Shown: positions 7,609 to 8,522 of the stretch, in pieces | How the letters are laid out: each line of letters opens with the position of its first letter | Numbering within the stretch: the stretch's first letter is position 1 | Program-made: the position numbers and the translations under genes | Assembly: GCA_016199015.1 (NCBI GenBank) | Contig: JACQHN010000584.1 | Coordinates: 1-8,522 of the forward strand | Length of the DNA stretch: 8,522 bases | Direction of reading: 5' to 3' | Origin: Nitrospira defluvii | GTDB taxonomy: Bacteria > Nitrospirota > Nitrospiria > Nitrospirales > Nitrospiraceae | The notes under the pieces: model-generated | What the model saw: only the letters and a program-made list of their open reading frames with translations | Databases searched by the model: none | Told to the model about the DNA's origin: nothing

Positions 7609-8388
7609 ATGGCGCATCAGACAGTCAGCCGCCTGGTCATCGTGATTTTCTTCTGCGCGAGCTTCATGTGGCCGGGACATGATCCCACTTGGGCCGGTCC
7701 CTATTTTGACGATGGGTACCTCGGCCTCACACAAACCGAACTGCACGAAAAACTTGGCCTGCCGCAGGCCGTGCGAGACCGCAAGTCCGCCCTGCGTGTC
7801 TTCACGTACTACCCGATCGGAGATTGGGATCAGTACTTCAAGAAGGTGGTCTCGCCTGAAAACGGTGAAGACGTCTATACCTTCAAACGTGACGGCGTCG
7901 ACGTGCGTTATTCCTTCAGCTACACTTTCGATCGGAACGACCAGAGCGAGCAACGACCCCTCTTCGTTCGTCTCGTAGATATCGAATTCACGCCCCCGGT
8001 GCCGCTGAGCAGGATTCCTGAACTTGTCCCGGAATTCAAGCCGTCTGAGGACAACACTGCGCCGGTCTTTCGATCCAACATCATGTTGTTGTTCTTTAGC
8101 GGAACTCCCTCGGCAGACGCACGCTTCATTGTGAGGGAAAAGGGGAAAGAGGCACTCGACTGGTCGCTCGCGTTTCAGATGTTCGCGCTGCAGGGGTTAC
8201 CCGATCCGTTGACGTCGAAAGCCCCTATTGATCGCATGGAAATCGGAACCCAGAGTCTGCCGTTAGTCAAAATGCGCCAACGCAACACGCATGATCCCAT
8301 CCTCAACCCCTATTCCAAATCCTTTGCACAGCAAGCGCCGCCCGCACCGGCGATACGAAAGATCCCTGTTCCCACGTACGCGGACTAG
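7609..8388 (+). CDS. Predicted exported protein of unknown function
   Basis: The product is 259 aa if started at ATG 7609. The frame is open further upstream, into metH on the other strand. This ATG places a hydrophobic stretch (about 9–21, LVIVIFFCASFMW) directly after a short N-terminus with R8, like a signal peptide. A cleavage site near TWA-G (28–30) is plausible, so the protein is probably periplasmic or surface-exposed; the single Cys (C16) is inside the hydrophobic core, not in a clear lipobox. The mature start, with GLTQTELHEKLGLPQAV (39–55), resembles the helix-turn of the SmpA/BamE-like fold, where GxT…LG.P is typical. This likeness is weak. The rest has alternating strands (VFTYYP, VYTFKRDGVDVRYSFSYTFD) and a Pro-rich C-terminus. 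I do not recognise the family. The ribosome site is weak. The gene stands alone on this strand. Confidence 0.7.
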   Translation: MAHQTVSRLVIVIFFCASFMWPGHDPTWAGPYFDDGYLGLTQTELHEKLGLPQAVRDRKSALRVFTYYPIGDWDQYFKKVVSPENGEDVYTFKRDGVDVRYSFSYTFDRNDQSEQRPLFVRLVDIEFTPPVPLSRIPELVPEFKPSEDNTAPVFRSNIMLLFFSGTPSADARFIVREKGKEALDWSLAFQMFALQGLPDPLTSKAPIDRMEIGTQSLPLVKMRQRNTHDPILNPYSKSFAQQAPPAPAIRKIPVPTYAD

Positions 8389-8393
8389 TCGCC

Positions 8394-8522
8394 GTTAGCC
8401 CGGATTATTCATGAAGGCCGTCGCGAGGCGTTCGAGACCGAAGCCCGCCGGGGCTTCTCGCACGTAAGGCCGACGCAGGCGTACTGACAGTCCGTCGAGG
8501 AGGCCGAACGAGAAAAGCCCCG
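8394..8522. repeat. Structured, repeat-like non-coding element cut by the window edge
   Basis: This sequence follows the stop at 8388 and holds no gene. GAAGCCC (8440–8446) and GGGCTTC (8451–8457) form a perfect 7-bp hairpin with a GCCG loop. The segment 8414–8433 is repeated at 8466–8484 (17 of 20 matching, one gap; both begin AAGGCCG). CGGGGCTTCTCG (8449–8460) is inverted at 8509–8522 with two extra bases. The left end reads GTTAGCCCGGATTATTCATG. It could be a REP-like doublet, a mobile-element end or a structured RNA. The hairpin may also terminate the upstream gene, although no T run follows. Confidence 0.45.

Noticed and set aside
8391..8522. Integron attC site at the right end
   Set aside because: GTTAGCC partly resembles a core box, but the paired R''/L'' boxes with the expected imperfect symmetry were not found and no integrase or cassette array is visible.

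Overview
The window reads as a chromosomal stretch of a GC-rich, free-living bacterium. Gene content (E. coli-type MetH, a stand-alone REC–HD-GYP regulator, rph–rdgB, several unrecognised conserved-looking proteins) and general sequence style suggest a member of the Nitrospirota (Nitrospira-like). That assignment is an impression from reading, not a database result. No mobile-element gene, CRISPR array or rRNA is visible.

Left part (1–1524, minus strand): one compact transcription unit reads rph (RNase PH), then rdgB (XTP/dITP pyrophosphatase), then tRNA-Pro(UGG). The rph stop overlaps the rdgB start. The rdgB stop codon lies inside the tRNA: its TAG is formed by U8-A9-G10 of tRNA-Pro. A TATAAT box with a weak -35 sits 35–70 nt upstream of the rph ATG. 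The unit combines a tRNA 3'-trimming enzyme, a nucleotide-pool sanitiser and a tRNA.

Middle (1525–3721, plus strand): a roughly 445-nt non-coding stretch holds a good sigma70-type promoter, a 12-bp perfect palindrome at the predicted transcript start, and two further hairpins. It leads into a two-gene unit. The first gene is a REC + HD-GYP response regulator with a complete catalytic signature, predicted to degrade cyclic di-GMP. The second, translationally coupled through an ATGA overlap, encodes a 165-aa protein of unknown function. The gap before the convergent metH gene is filled by a 56-nt imperfect inverted repeat.

Right part (3735–8522): metH (minus strand) encodes a full-length, four-module cobalamin-dependent methionine synthase of 1227 aa. 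Divergent from it, across a 190-nt spacer with back-to-back promoter-like sequences, is a 259-aa predicted exported protein of unknown function. The last ~130 nt are non-coding and contain a strong hairpin, a direct repeat and a long-range inverted repeat, probably the start of a dispersed repeat or structured element cut by the window edge.

Most genes are ordinary housekeeping functions. The most unusual points are the rdgB/tRNA-Pro overlap, the structured leader of the HD-GYP gene with its unknown partner, and the repeat-like element at the right end. I did not find a clearly novel multi-gene system.
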